Notes: generated by a model from the sequence alone, not told the origin. Shown: positions 16,481 to 25,181, counted from the first letter of the stretch. The stretch: 64,000 bases of DNA from Candidatus Zixiibacteriota bacterium (GCA_040756055.1 JBFLZR010000005.1:1-64000), one strand, 5' to 3'. Program-made: numbers and translations.

Positions 16481-16530
16481 TCCCTTGCTCCGTAAGGGGC
16501 GTGCCGGTTCGAGTCCGGCCTCCGGCACCA
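16442..16530 (+). tRNA. tRNA-Leu (anticodon UAA)
   Basis: An 89-base class II tRNA. The acceptor strands GCCGGAG and CTCCGGC pair fully. The anticodon stem AGGGA/TCCCT encloses CTTAAAA, giving anticodon UAA (codon UUA). A long variable arm (GCTCCGTAAGGGGC) marks it as leucine type. The T arm GCCGGTTCGAGTCCGGC is normal. The 3' ACCA is encoded in the DNA. It lies at the right edge of the island and its 3' end is repeated downstream. Confidence 0.97.
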
Positions 16531-16724
16531 ACATCGTTGGTTTTAACCAGACCCCGCGTTCAGCATCTACCGCAAGGACAACGTAAAGCCGACAAGTCGG
16601 TTCGAGTCCGGCCTCCGGCACCAACATCGTTGAATTTATCCAGACCCACTTTTAGCAGCGACCACGAGGGGAGTATGAAGCCGACAAGTCGGTTCGAGTC
16701 CGGCTTCCGGTACCAGCGTCGCTG
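16505..16724 (+). repeat. Three tandem copies of the tRNA-Leu 3' end (about 93-bp period)
   Basis: The 35 bases from the T arm through ACCA and 9 bases beyond (16505-16539) recur exactly at 16598-16632, 93 bases later. They recur with 5 mismatches at 16690-16724, 92 bases after that. The sequence between copies is also related (CCAGACCC..., then AAGCCGACAAGTCGG before copies 2 and 3), so whole units were duplicated and drifted. Copies 2 and 3 lack any 5' tRNA half. In copies 2 and 3, CCGAC-AA-GTCGG can form a small hairpin. If transcribed with the tRNA, these would form a repeated tail RNA. Confidence 0.85.
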
Positions 16725-16786
16725 GATTTGTCCGCGCTCAGCCGACAGAAGCTCCAATTCCATCTTATCTGGAGAAGAAATCTTTG

Positions 16787-18217
16787 TTAAGGCTCAAATA
16801 AAGTGGTGTTCGAACCCAGAAACCACGAAATCCAGCGTTGAACATCATTGCGTCGCACCTCGGAGCGAAGGGTCCGCATGCGCCTCTGACGGTCCTGCTG
16901 ATCCATAATATATGCGGCATAGATAGCATCTGCGGTTCCCTCGAGGTCGAACGGGTTGACCATCAGGGCCCCTTTTGCCAATTGTTCTGCGGCGCCGGCG
17001 AATTCGGATAAGATCAACACACCATTGTTTTCCACCGAACTGGCGCAGTATTCTTTGGCCACCAGATTCATACCGTCGCGAAGAGGAGTAATCAGAGCAA
17101 TTTCGCAGGCACGGTAGTAGCCCAGAAGCTGTGTGCGATCCAGCTCGCGGAACATGTAGTGGATGGGAACCCAGCCATGTTCGGAGAACTCCCCGTTGAT
17201 TCGTCCGGCAAGGGTGTCGAGGTATTCTTTCAAGTCGCGATATTCAGGAACCTTTGTTCGGCTCGGCACGACTATCTGGACGAGCGATACGTTCTGGCGG
17301 AGCTCGGGATATTTCTCCAAAGCGCGCTCAAAAGCGAGGAATCTCTCTGGAATACCTTTGGTGTAATCCAACCGGTCGAGCCCGAGAACGAGCTTGCGGC
17401 CGGGCAGATTTTCATGGACGAACCAGGCGGACTCGGCAACATCTTTCGAGCGGGCATGATCGTTGAATTCGTTGAAATCGATACTTATGGGATACGTGCC
17501 CAGCCTGATAGTGCGGCCGTGAAGTTTGATCTCGGTCTGGTAGCGGTAGCCCTTGACCGATGCCTCCGGTACGAGGGCCCTGACACAGTGGACGAAATTG
17601 CGGCGATCGTGAGTTGTCTGAAAACCGAGGTGATCGTATTTGAGAAGCGACTGGATAATTTCCGTCCGCCAGGGTATTCGCCTGAACAGATCGTGCGATG
17701 GAAAGGGGATGTGCAAAAAGAAATTCAGTTCGGTGATTACCTTTCGCTCACGAAGATAATGCCCTACGAGCATAAGCTGATAATCGTGAATCCAGACAAA
17801 ATGTTCCGGGGCCACGTGCTGCGATATCTCGTCGGCAAATCTCTCGTTGACGGTGTTGTAGACCTCCCAGTTTTCGGCATCGAACGTGGCATAACCGATC
17901 AGGTCGTGAAACAGGGGCCAGATGGTTTGATTGGAAAATCCCCGGTAGTACTTTTCAATTTCTTCATCGCTGATTCTAACCGCTTTGAGAGTATATCCCT
18001 GCTCGCTGCTGTGTTGTTCGAGTAGAGGTTCCACCGGAGCTTCCGGCCGGCAGCCCGGCCAGCCCATCCAGAGGCCGTGATTGGCCCGCATCAGTGGCGC
18101 CAAAGCCGTTATCAGGCCGCCGGAACTGGCGTTGACCAGCCACTGGTCTTCGTGTCGGTCGACAATGATGGGCAGACGGTTGGAAACAACGAATAATTTC
18201 TTTTCCGGTTTCTGCAA
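16787..18217 (-). CDS. otsA: Alpha,alpha-trehalose-6-phosphate synthase (OtsA)
   Basis: A 476-residue GT20 glycosyltransferase that joins glucose from UDP-glucose to glucose 6-phosphate, giving trehalose 6-phosphate. The typical N-terminal strand [10 protein letters not shown], the sugar-phosphate pocket segment [11 protein letters not shown] (about 143-153), the [16 protein letters not shown] segment and the donor-site run [13 protein letters not shown] are all present, and the length is normal. GGAGG is well placed before the ATG at 18217. It is the last gene of a minus-strand set with otsB and treT. Trehalose protects against osmotic and desiccation stress. Its 3' end approaches the tRNA-Leu repeat region, about 60 bases away. 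Confidence 0.95.
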   Translation of the reverse strand: MQKPEKKLFVVSNRLPIIVDRHEDQWLVNASSGGLITALAPLMRANHGLWMGWPGCRPEAPVEPLLEQHSSEQGYTLKAVRISDEEIEKYYRGFSNQTIWPLFHDLIGYATFDAENWEVYNTVNERFADEISQHVAPEHFVWIHDYQLMLVGHYLRERKVITELNFFLHIPFPSHDLFRRIPWRTEIIQSLLKYDHLGFQTTHDRRNFVHCVRALVPEASVKGYRYQTEIKLHGRTIRLGTYPISIDFNEFNDHARSKDVAESAWFVHENLPGRKLVLGLDRLDYTKGIPERFLAFERALEKYPELRQNVSLVQIVVPSRTKVPEYRDLKEYLDTLAGRINGEFSEHGWVPIHYMFRELDRTQLLGYYRACEIALITPLRDGMNLVAKEYCASSVENNGVLILSEFAGAAEQLAKGALMVNPFDLEGTADAIYAAYIMDQQDRQRRMRTLRSEVRRNDVQRWISWFLGSNTTLFEP

Positions 18218-18335
18218 AAGAACCTCCAGGACTAAAGTGACCCTGCGATTATCGTGGATTACCGGCGAGGAGCTTTAATTCATGCCTCACCTATAATACG
18301 GAATTTTTCGGGGGAAAGCAAACACGCGGGAGATT

Positions 18336-19109
18336 TTACGGCCAGCGTTGAAAGAAGTCACTCAGTTCCGATGGAGGCTGAAGCCAAAGATCCGCTGCGG
18401 TGTCGCGAAGTTGTGGCCGTACGAGGACGCTGAGGCCGCGCCCCTTGAGAGCGCCAAAAGCGTCTTCATCAGTAAAATCATCGCCCAGGTAAGCGGCCGG
18501 GATGTTTCCATCAGTCTGCTCCAAAAGGGTTTTTACAGGTGTTGACTTGTTCGTTCCCGCGACGCGGATTTCGACGCCGCCATCGAAATTGTGAATTTCC
18601 AGACCCGAATTCTCTATCTCACCCTGCCAGCGATTCAGAACCTTGTCTCTGATTTCGTTGACCAGATTCTCGGGCCGGCCGCGCCAGTGAAAGGCGGCGC
18701 CCGATGGCTTGAATTCCGCTATATCTATCAGACCATTTTGACTGATCCACGGATACAATTCGCCCAGCCTCTCATTGACAGCGTCTTCGAGAGGCATAAC
18801 CGAGTGCTCGCCATCGCGCGTCAGACGCTCCAGACCGTGACAGCCCCATAACTCCGGAAGGCGGTCGAATTCCAACAGTCCCTTGAGACTTTCAATCGAT
18901 CGTCCACTGATAATGACAACCCTCGTTTTGTCGCTTTCGAAGAGTCTTTCCATGGCAGGTATCAGCTCATGGTAGGGATAAGCGCTTTCGCGGTCAGTCG
19001 TAAACGGAGAGAGGGTGCCGTCGTAGTCCAGCATCAAGAGCGGCTTCTCGGCTGTACAAAGACGTTCGAAGAATGAGTCGAGACTGAATTTGTCATTCAA
19101 GAGTTTCAT
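18336..19109 (-). CDS. otsB: Trehalose-6-phosphate phosphatase (OtsB)
   Basis: A 257-residue HAD-superfamily phosphatase that removes phosphate from trehalose 6-phosphate. LDYDGTLSPF (about 28-37) holds the nucleophile and acid/base aspartates. VVIISGRS (about 65-72) carries motif II. YLGDDFTDEDAF near 217-228 holds the motif IV metal ligands. The gene begins 9 bases after the treT-like stop and about 120 bases before otsA, consistent with one transcript making trehalose in two steps. Confidence 0.95.
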   Translation of the reverse strand: MKLLNDKFSLDSFFERLCTAEKPLLMLDYDGTLSPFTTDRESAYPYHELIPAMERLFESDKTRVVIISGRSIESLKGLLEFDRLPELWGCHGLERLTRDGEHSVMPLEDAVNERLGELYPWISQNGLIDIAEFKPSGAAFHWRGRPENLVNEIRDKVLNRWQGEIENSGLEIHNFDGGVEIRVAGTNKSTPVKTLLEQTDGNIPAAYLGDDFTDEDAFGALKGRGLSVLVRPQLRDTAADLWLQPPSELSDFFQRWP

Positions 19110-19118
19110 CGTGTTTTA

Positions 19119-20360
19119 TTATACTCTGATGAGCGTATTCTCCAAACCTACCTTGAAGCCCAGCATGAGAGTGAGATACTCGCGAAGGTGCCGCGTCAAA
19201 AGGAAGTTGTCCCGGACGAATTGTCTGGCGGTGGCTCCAATCTTTTCCATTCGCTCCGGTTGTCTGAGCAATTCACGGATGCGCAACGCGGCGCCTTCCG
19301 GCGAATCCACGGTGTATCCGGTGTAATGATTGTGCACCTGAAGTCGGATACCGCCCACATTGCCGCCGATGACCGGTTTGCTTTTCCACATGGCCTCGGT
19401 CACGGTAAGCCCGAACCCTTCCTGCAGGGACTTCTGTATTACGATTGTCGATGCCCGTTGCAAAGCATTAATCGTTCTATGAGCATCGCTGGGAAGTTGC
19501 AAAACGAATATTTTATCGTTGCCGGTGGCGAAGTCCATGACTTCCTGATAGACGGCGTCGCCCTCGGGGTCATCTGTGGCGCCTCCGCCGGCCAGCACAA
19601 GCTGCGCCTCCACTGCCCCGTCGAGCAGATTGAACGCCTCGATGACACCGACCGGATCCTTGAAGCGATCGAAACGGGATATCTGCGTGAGAATCGGTAA
19701 ATCCTGAGAGATCGCGAATTCCTTCAGGGTTCGATCAACCTCCGCTTGGGCCAGTTCGCGATTCTTTTCGCTCAACGGGTCTATACTCGGGGCAATTATG
19801 AACTGTGGGTGAGGGAGACTCTGAGCGAAAATAGGCATCGAAAAAATGCTCGCGTCGAAACTGTCAACTTTCGTCTTGAGGTAATTCCAGACTTTGCGAT
19901 AGGGATGGCTGACATCGACGTGACATCTCCATATCCACTTGCCCTTTCGCTGCGGCATCAAGTCAAGTAGATGGGCCGGCTGGGGATCGTGGATGAATAC
20001 AAAATCGGCCTTTTCGAGTATTGGCCGGAGTCTGTCAGCGTTGGAGGCGACCGTCTCTTCATACGTACGTATCATTGACGGCGTGAGGGTCACGCGATTC
20101 CCCTGCAGACCATTGTGGAAGGCCTTGGTCACGTTGAAATAATCCTCGTGGCCATCGATAACTTCCCATGACGCATGAATTCCCAGATCGTTCATGAGGG
20201 GGATCAGCCAGTGCAGTATCTCCGCTACTCCGCCACCGGCCTTGGTGGAATTAACATGAACCACGGAGGCGCCGGCAAGACTGTTGGCCAGTTGCCTCAA
20301 CTGCGACACCGCCACTTTGCCCGCGACCTCTTCGTATGCATCGAGCGACCGTCCGTTCAT
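19119..20360 (-). CDS. treT: TreT-like trehalose synthase, GT4 glycosyltransferase
   Basis: A 413-residue GT-B glycosyltransferase of family GT4. Features typical of trehalose glycosyltransferring synthase TreT are HVNSTKAGGGVAEILHWLIPLM near residue 35 (broken here for length), FIHDPQPAHLL, and WIWRCHVDVSHP near 145. The C-terminal donor site has LQEGFGLTVTEAMWKSKPVIGG. TreT couples NDP-glucose with free glucose to make trehalose directly. Its ATG overlaps the stop of the upstream gene (ATGA). Next to otsAB it would give the cell two routes to trehalose. A related retaining transferase with another acceptor remains possible. Confidence 0.8.
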   Translation of the reverse strand: MNGRSLDAYEEVAGKVAVSQLRQLANSLAGASVVHVNSTKAGGGVAEILHWLIPLMNDLGIHASWEVIDGHEDYFNVTKAFHNGLQGNRVTLTPSMIRTYEETVASNADRLRPILEKADFVFIHDPQPAHLLDLMPQRKGKWIWRCHVDVSHPYRKVWNYLKTKVDSFDASIFSMPIFAQSLPHPQFIIAPSIDPLSEKNRELAQAEVDRTLKEFAISQDLPILTQISRFDRFKDPVGVIEAFNLLDGAVEAQLVLAGGGATDDPEGDAVYQEVMDFATGNDKIFVLQLPSDAHRTINALQRASTIVIQKSLQEGFGLTVTEAMWKSKPVIGGNVGGIRLQVHNHYTGYTVDSPEGAALRIRELLRQPERMEKIGATARQFVRDNFLLTRHLREYLTLMLGFKVGLENTLIRV

Positions 20361-21040
20361 GCATCCACCTTTGAAGTGATTGATTCAACAGTGTCTATCA
20401 GAGTCTTTTTCAACTCGGGCAAGGTCAGGTAGTAGAAGTCGATACTTTTGAGGGCTCCTATAAGTTCTTCACATCCTTTGCCAAAACCAAGACACCAGGC
20501 TGTGAAATCGTCGACACGGCTCTCGGTACGTCGTCTGGCCTCGATGAAGTGATAATAGATGGAGCTGTAACTAATACTCGGAAGTATTTCGACAAGCTCA
20601 GCCGGGTTTGTCAGCACGACGCCGCTGCTGAAAACAACCGTTGCGGCGCGCATGAAGATGAAATCGTCCCCTTTGGGTACCGATGGTATGTATGGCAGTT
20701 CGCTCAGGCGGTCATCGATAATTTCCACGACTGTCTCGCGGAGGAGTTGAAAGGATTTGAATTTGTAGGGATTAAGAATCCCCAGGCGTTCGGCCAATAC
20801 ACGGTCACGCAGAAACCGGGCAGACCAGACGGCAAAGTCGTTACGGAACTCCGGATCATCGAAGGAAGGTCGAATGAGGGTTTCGCTGAAGTGATGAAAC
20901 AGGCAATCTTCGGGACATATCGCGATTCTTTCGCGCAATTCGCGCAGGTTTACGGCCGTATCGACTCCGCCCATTCTTGTAATCAGTGTGCAGTCTTTGA
21001 CTTCAAAGGGCATATTAGTTTTTTCGGTGGGTAAGCTCAT
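20357..21040 (-). CDS. Uncharacterised protein of the trehalose operon (DUF5752-like)
   Basis: A 227-residue soluble, probably helical protein with no signal peptide or catalytic motif that I can identify. Recognisable segments are LRELRERIAICPEDCLFHHF near the N-terminus and ISYSSIYYHFIEARRR in the middle. The His-rich positions (HHF, YHF) may matter. It resembles the uncharacterised family (probably DUF5752) encoded next to glycosyltransferase and trehalose genes in several phyla. Its stop overlaps the treT start by four bases, so translation is coupled. I chose the ATG at 21040; an upstream in-frame start at 21112 would add 24 unlikely residues. A regulatory or scaffolding role in trehalose or glycogen metabolism is inference from context. 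Confidence 0.65.
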   Translation of the reverse strand: MSLPTEKTNMPFEVKDCTLITRMGGVDTAVNLRELRERIAICPEDCLFHHFSETLIRPSFDDPEFRNDFAVWSARFLRDRVLAERLGILNPYKFKSFQLLRETVVEIIDDRLSELPYIPSVPKGDDFIFMRAATVVFSSGVVLTNPAELVEILPSISYSSIYYHFIEARRRTESRVDDFTAWCLGFGKGCEELIGALKSIDFYYLTLPELKKTLIDTVESITSKVDA

Positions 21041-21095
21041 ATCTTTAGAAAAAGCCCTGCTATCGGGCAAATCACCCTGTATTCGCTGCATTATT

Positions 21096-21150
21096 AAGCT
21101 TAAGCCGGTCAATTCAACCTGTTAAGCTCTATTATTACAACAAGCTTAAG
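21096..21150. promoter_or_regulatory. Repeated AAGCTTAAG motifs upstream of the trehalose operon
   Basis: AAGCTTAAG occurs at 21096-21104 and 21142-21150, with an inverted partial copy TTAAGCT at 21122-21128. The centres are about 23 bases apart, roughly two helical turns. They lie 56-110 bases upstream of the minus-strand operon start. This looks like a cluster of operator sites; the regulator is not known. Confidence 0.35.
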
Positions 21151-21243
21151 GTAATTACGTTTCAATTTCTTTGGATTTTTTCCATTGCGGGAATTTAGAT
21201 TTTTGCTTTTATTCCGAACGCTTTCGACATCAACACAATTTCG

Positions 21244-21316
21244 GCCACCGTAGCTCAGCTGGTAGAGCAGCTGATTCGTAATCAGCAGGTCAGCGGTTCG
21301 ATCCCGCTCGGTGGCT
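21244..21316 (+). tRNA. tRNA-Thr (anticodon CGU)
   Basis: The acceptor strands GCCACCG (21244-21250) and CGGTGGC (21309-21315) pair fully. The D arm GCTCAGCTGGTAGAGC is normal. The anticodon stem GCTGA/TCAGC encloses TTCGTAA, giving anticodon CGU (codon ACG). The T arm is AGCGGTTCGATCCCGCT. CCA is not encoded, unlike the tRNA-Leu here. A run of eight T follows closely and may terminate transcription. Confidence 0.96.
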
Positions 21317-21350
21317 CTTTTTTTGTATTCAATGCAGTCGCCGGATTTTC

Positions 21351-21378
21351 TTGCGCAATCGCCAAAAAAGGTTAAATT
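21351..21378 (+). promoter_or_regulatory. Possible glnA promoter
   Basis: TTGCGC (21351-21356) and TAAATT (21373-21378) are 16 bases apart, about 38 bases before the glnA ATG. Both boxes are partial matches to sigma-70 consensus. Confidence 0.4.
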
Positions 21379-21416
21379 ATGGCGCATTTTAACCATAAAC
21401 GGCCTATGAGGAAATC

Positions 21417-22829
21417 ATGAAACTGGAACGTCTGCAGAAATTAGCTAAAGATAACAAAATTGAATTCATCGACCTCAAGTTTATCGACCTGCCCGGTTTG
21501 TGGCACCACATCACTATCCCGGTATCGGCACTGAGCGAAACTCTGTTCAAAACGGGGGTGGGCGTGGATGGATCCTCACTGCCGGGCTACTCATCCATCG
21601 AGCGCGGCGATATGCTTGCCCTTCCCGTGGCCGAGACGGCCTTCATCGACCCGTTTTATGAAAGACCAACTCTTTCGTTCATGTGTGATATCATGGACTC
21701 GCGCGATAAGGTCGAGCCGTACTCGCGCAACCCACGTCGTGTAGCCGAAGACGCCGAAACATATCTGAATAAAGTGAAACCGGGTATTCGGGCTATAATC
21801 GGGCCGGAATTCGAATTTTACCTGTTCAGCAAGGTTAACTTTTATCAGGGACCGGATCAGGCCTTTTATTACCTCGACTCCGAAGAGGCCGAGTGGAACG
21901 CGGCGCAGGATGAGGAGAGCCTCGGCTTTAAGATACCGTATAAGAAGGGGTATCATGCCGCTCCGCCGATGGACCGTAGTTTCAATTTGCGTTCCGAGAT
22001 GTCATCATTGCTGTCGAAGGTGGGGATTGAATTGAAATACCACCACCACGAGGTTGGCTCGGCCGGTCAGCACGAAATTGAAATAAAATTCGCACCGCTT
22101 CTGAAAATGGCCGACCAGAGCATGCTGGTCAAATATTTTATTAAGAATCATGCTTTCCGCAACAAGATGTCGGCGACCTTTATGCCCAAACCTCTGTTCA
22201 ACGAACCGGGGTCCGGGCTTCACGTCCATCAGTACCTGGCCGACAGCAAAGGCTCGATCTTTTACGATGCCAAAGGTCCCGCGCGTTTCTCCAAGATTGG
22301 ACTGTATTACATGGGCGGAATCCTCAAGCACGTTGACTCCCTGCTGGCCTTTACCAACCCCTCGACCAACTCCTTCAAGCGGCTCGTGCCGGGATTCGAG
22401 GCGCCTGTGGCCGGTACTTATTCGGTCGGCAACCGAACGGCGTGTATACGCATACCGGGGTACCAGCGCGATCCCAAAACAATGCGGTTCGAGTTCCGCC
22501 CTCCCGATGGTACCATGAATCCGTATCTCTCATATTCGGCTATGCTGATGGCTGGGATCGACGGTATCAAAAACAAGATTGACCCGGGTCTGCCGCTGGA
22601 CAAGAATCTGGACACTTTGCCCGAAGACGAGCTGGCGAAAATTCACCTTCTGCCGACCTCGCTCAACAAGGCGCTGAATGCCCTCGAGGCCGACAATGAG
22701 TATTTGCTTGCTTCGGGCGTCTTTACCGAAGATTTGCTCCAAAGTTGGATCAAAATCAAACGGAATGAGGTCACGCAGATTCGTATCAGACCCACGCCAT
22801 ACGAATTCCAAATGTACTATGACATTTAG
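21417..22829 (+). CDS. glnA: Glutamine synthetase, type I
   Basis: A 470-residue GSI enzyme that condenses glutamate and ammonia at the expense of ATP, the main ammonia-assimilation step. The beta-grasp N-terminus carries GVGVDGSSLPGYSSIERGDM. GPEFEFYLF, HHHEVGSAGQHEIEIKF and NPSTNSFKRLVPGFEAP are the metal, glutamate and ATP-site signatures. The loop that carries the adenylylated tyrosine in enteric enzymes (KNLYDLPPEE in E. coli) reads KNLDTLPEDE, so the modified tyrosine is missing. Control by adenylylation is therefore unlikely. GAGGAAATC precedes the ATG. No glnB, glnE or amtB is nearby. Confidence 0.97.
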   Translation: MKLERLQKLAKDNKIEFIDLKFIDLPGLWHHITIPVSALSETLFKTGVGVDGSSLPGYSSIERGDMLALPVAETAFIDPFYERPTLSFMCDIMDSRDKVEPYSRNPRRVAEDAETYLNKVKPGIRAIIGPEFEFYLFSKVNFYQGPDQAFYYLDSEEAEWNAAQDEESLGFKIPYKKGYHAAPPMDRSFNLRSEMSSLLSKVGIELKYHHHEVGSAGQHEIEIKFAPLLKMADQSMLVKYFIKNHAFRNKMSATFMPKPLFNEPGSGLHVHQYLADSKGSIFYDAKGPARFSKIGLYYMGGILKHVDSLLAFTNPSTNSFKRLVPGFEAPVAGTYSVGNRTACIRIPGYQRDPKTMRFEFRPPDGTMNPYLSYSAMLMAGIDGIKNKIDPGLPLDKNLDTLPEDELAKIHLLPTSLNKALNALEADNEYLLASGVFTEDLLQSWIKIKRNEVTQIRIRPTPYEFQMYYDI

Positions 22830-22980
22830 CCGGGATTCGGTCAGCGCGTCGGTGACGGGCTGACCCTAAGGGTCTGTAGTACAGTGGTTTGCGTCTATTG
22901 CGGGGATTGCCTCAACGAAGCCGAGCATCGCAAAAATTCCTGCCAACAAAATACAGGGGCGATTACGTATTATTTTGGAT

Positions 22981-23005
22981 AGGTCGAAGTACTCGCTTTC
23001 GACCT
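22981..23005 (+). terminator. Possible glnA terminator hairpin
   Basis: AGGTCGAA (22981-22988) pairs with TTCGACCT (22998-23005) across 9 bases, followed by CATTTTC. It lies about 150 bases after the glnA stop. The T tract is short, so it may be only a weak terminator. Confidence 0.4.
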
Positions 23006-23105
23006 CATTTTCAAGAAAAGGCTTTCGGAGCACCTCTCGCGCTGGTTGGGCAGCGCCTATGGAGATAGTAGTAATTATTACTGGCACATTTCGAGAGGAG
23101 CTCGC

Positions 23106-23660
23106 ATGAAATCATCGTTCAAGTCTCTTACCGCAATAATCGCCTTATTACCTCTTTTCAGCTTTTTTGCCTGCTATGACGAACAGCAAGTTATCGATCC
23201 GGTCGTTGCAGAGTATGGTCTGGAGACGCCTTCTATTGACAATGTATATCCGGCCAATGGTGAAAGTAATGTTAACCGCCACGGAGCGTTGGGGATTAAG
23301 TTCAATCGCCCCATGGACACAGCCTCGGTGAACAGGAGTATGCGTGTCGTGGGAGCTTCAGGGATTCAAACCTGCATGGATTCGCTTATGCAGCGAAACG
23401 ACTCAACCGGTGGCGGCCAGATGGGCAACCCGCCCGATGATCACACGATGGACTGGATCGACAGTGTCAGTTATACCGGTGCAATGCACTGGAATGCCAC
23501 ATCGGATAGTTGTGTATTTCACGCGGATTCCGCATTTCTTCCGAATACGGAACACATGATCATCCTTACCGGGGAGATTCGGGCGCATGATGGCACCGCG
23601 ATGGATATGAGCGGGTATGACGCCGGTTGCTACATGTCGTTCTTCACAACGGGTCCCTGA
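23106..23660 (+). CDS. Small lipoprotein with a bacterial Ig-like domain
   Basis: A 184-residue predicted lipoprotein. I chose the ATG at 23106 because GAGAGGAGC precedes it and it gives a clean signal peptide with the lipobox FFAC. The segment VYPANGESNVNRHGALGIKF followed by NRPMD is typical of SbsA/Big_5 Ig-like domains. These usually begin with a P-x-x-G-x-x-x-V motif and an F-x-x-P-M turn. The middle is rich in Met, Asp and Gly. It probably sits on the periplasmic or outer surface. No operon partners are close; a sigma-70 promoter for the next gene lies downstream. Confidence 0.7.
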   Translation: MKSSFKSLTAIIALLPLFSFFACYDEQQVIDPVVAEYGLETPSIDNVYPANGESNVNRHGALGIKFNRPMDTASVNRSMRVVGASGIQTCMDSLMQRNDSTGGGQMGNPPDDHTMDWIDSVSYTGAMHWNATSDSCVFHADSAFLPNTEHMIILTGEIRAHDGTAMDMSGYDAGCYMSFFTTGP

Positions 23661-23808
23661 TTTATTGTCATGGCGCGAGTGGGTGTGCGCGATCGGCGGC
23701 GGTGTCGCAGAGATAGAATCTCAGGATCAATGATATCAGATAGATCTGTCTATGTACCTCGTTTTGTTTTGTCCTATGACATACGAGGGCAGGTGATTCC
23801 TTTTTCCG

Positions 23809-23837
23809 TTGTGTTTTCCAGCCCCGATTACTATAAT
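23809..23837 (+). promoter_or_regulatory. Sigma-70-type promoter for the aminotransferase gene
   Basis: TTGTGT (23809-23814), a 17-base spacer and a perfect TATAAT (23832-23837) lie about 80 bases before the ATG at 23920. Confidence 0.6.
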
Positions 23838-23919
23838 CCGTGTGGACAAAAAGCACTTTTTTCGGAAATAGAGTCGTAAGTAAAAGTTTTACAATAACCA
23901 GAGAAAGGATGACAGAGCA

Positions 23920-25128
23920 ATGCTCGTCGGACAAAACAACAAGACACAGGTCGAGCAGTGGAAAATAGCGCCGCACGTCGTAAGGCTGGAGTCTTCGATT
24001 ATTCGTGAAATTCTCAAGATCTCGTCCCAACCGGGCGTGATTTCGTTTGCCGGCGGTCTTCCTGCTCCTGAGCTGTTTCCGCTTGAGGACCTCAGGCAGG
24101 CTATGGACGAGGTTGTACGCAAGCATGGAGCTCCTGCGTTTCAGTATACGCTGTCGCGCGGTATCCCGCAGCTTCGGGAACTTCTCGCCCGGCGCGCGGC
24201 TGAACGCGGCACAGTGTGCGAGGTGGACAACATTCTCATAACCGCCGGTGCGCAACAGGCGATTGAGTTGGTGGCGAGAGCTTTTGTCGACAGAGGCGAT
24301 TATATCATTACTGAGTATCCAACCTATGTTGGCGCTTTGCAGGCATTCAATTACTATCAGGCCCGCTATGCAACGGTTGATATGGATAACGAGGGAATGA
24401 TTATAGAGCAGGCCGAAGAAAAGATCATAAAATACAAGCCGAAACTCATCTATACCGTGTCGAATTTCCAGAATCCGACCGGTATTACGATGTCTCTGGA
24501 ACGTCGCAAAAAACTCATTGATCTGGCCATGCGCTACAATATTCCGATAGTCGATGATAATCCTTATGGTGATATTCGTTTTACCGGCGAGCGTGTTCCG
24601 ACACTCAAGTCGCTGGGCGGCGACCAGGTGATAGCGCTGAGGTCGTTCTCGAAAATAGTCGCCCCCGGACTCAGGCTCGGGTGGATGAATGGCGCCAAGG
24701 CCATAATGGGACACTTCGAGAAAGTCAAACAATGTACCGACCTGCACACTAACACACTTTGTCAATATCTCATATATGAGTTTATCGCGGCCGGCAAATT
24801 GGAGCCGCACATAAAGAAAATAGTGGCTGACTATCGTGCCAAGCGCGACGTGATGCTCAAAACGATGAAAGAAACCTTCCCGCATGGTGTCAGATGGACT
24901 GAGCCTGAGGGCGGCCTCTTCCTGTGGGTAGAACTACCCGAACACGTATCAGCCAAGGACCTCCTGCCCAAGGCTGTGGAGCAGAAGGTTGCATATGTTT
25001 ATGGTTCGCCGTTTTTCCCGGATGGCGGCGGTCAGAACACCATGAGACTGAACTTCTCTAACGCCACGCTCGAGGGAATCGTGGAAGGTATCACGCGGCT
25101 GGGAAAATTACTCAAAGAGAATATGTAG
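23920..25128 (+). CDS. PLP aminotransferase, class I/II, 2-aminoadipate transaminase-like
   Basis: A 402-residue fold-type I aminotransferase close to the LysN/2-aminoadipate transaminase group. ISFAGGLPAPELFP near residue 44 is characteristic. YPTYVG and SNFQNPTG form the substrate and cofactor site. RSFSKIVAPGLRLGW holds the PLP lysine. Members act on 2-aminoadipate, aromatic, branched-chain or other amino acids, so the substrate is not fixed by sequence. It has its own promoter (TTGTGT/TATAAT) and is followed by a strong terminator. The next gene is a DapF homologue, but the terminator argues against a shared transcript. Confidence 0.85.
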   Translation: MLVGQNNKTQVEQWKIAPHVVRLESSIIREILKISSQPGVISFAGGLPAPELFPLEDLRQAMDEVVRKHGAPAFQYTLSRGIPQLRELLARRAAERGTVCEVDNILITAGAQQAIELVARAFVDRGDYIITEYPTYVGALQAFNYYQARYATVDMDNEGMIIEQAEEKIIKYKPKLIYTVSNFQNPTGITMSLERRKKLIDLAMRYNIPIVDDNPYGDIRFTGERVPTLKSLGGDQVIALRSFSKIVAPGLRLGWMNGAKAIMGHFEKVKQCTDLHTNTLCQYLIYEFIAAGKLEPHIKKIVADYRAKRDVMLKTMKETFPHGVRWTEPEGGLFLWVELPEHVSAKDLLPKAVEQKVAYVYGSPFFPDGGGQNTMRLNFSNATLEGIVEGITRLGKLLKENM

Positions 25129-25160
25129 CAGAGACCTGTTGTTCTCAGCAAATACAAAAA

Positions 25161-25181
25161 GCCCGCAACGCGGGCTTTTTT
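25161..25181 (+). terminator. Rho-independent terminator after the aminotransferase
   Basis: GCCCGC (25161-25166) and GCGGGC (25170-25175) flank the loop AAC, followed by six T. Confidence 0.9.

Noticed and set aside
16501-16908. A 135-codon open frame rich in Arg and Pro across the tRNA-Leu 3' end and its repeats
   Set aside because: Its repeated VRVRPPAPTSL segments are translations of the tRNA T-arm and CCA end, and it has no ribosome site. The arginine-rich character is reminiscent of the peptide encoded by E. coli tyrT repeats, but that alone is not enough to call a gene.
17159-18025. A 288-codon plus-strand frame opposite otsA
   Set aside because: It is a shadow of otsA, whose motifs and ribosome site are unmistakable.
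21109-21396. A 95-codon minus-strand frame containing RDRTADLLITNQLLYQLSYGG
   Set aside because: It is the antisense translation of tRNA-Thr, a common false gene.
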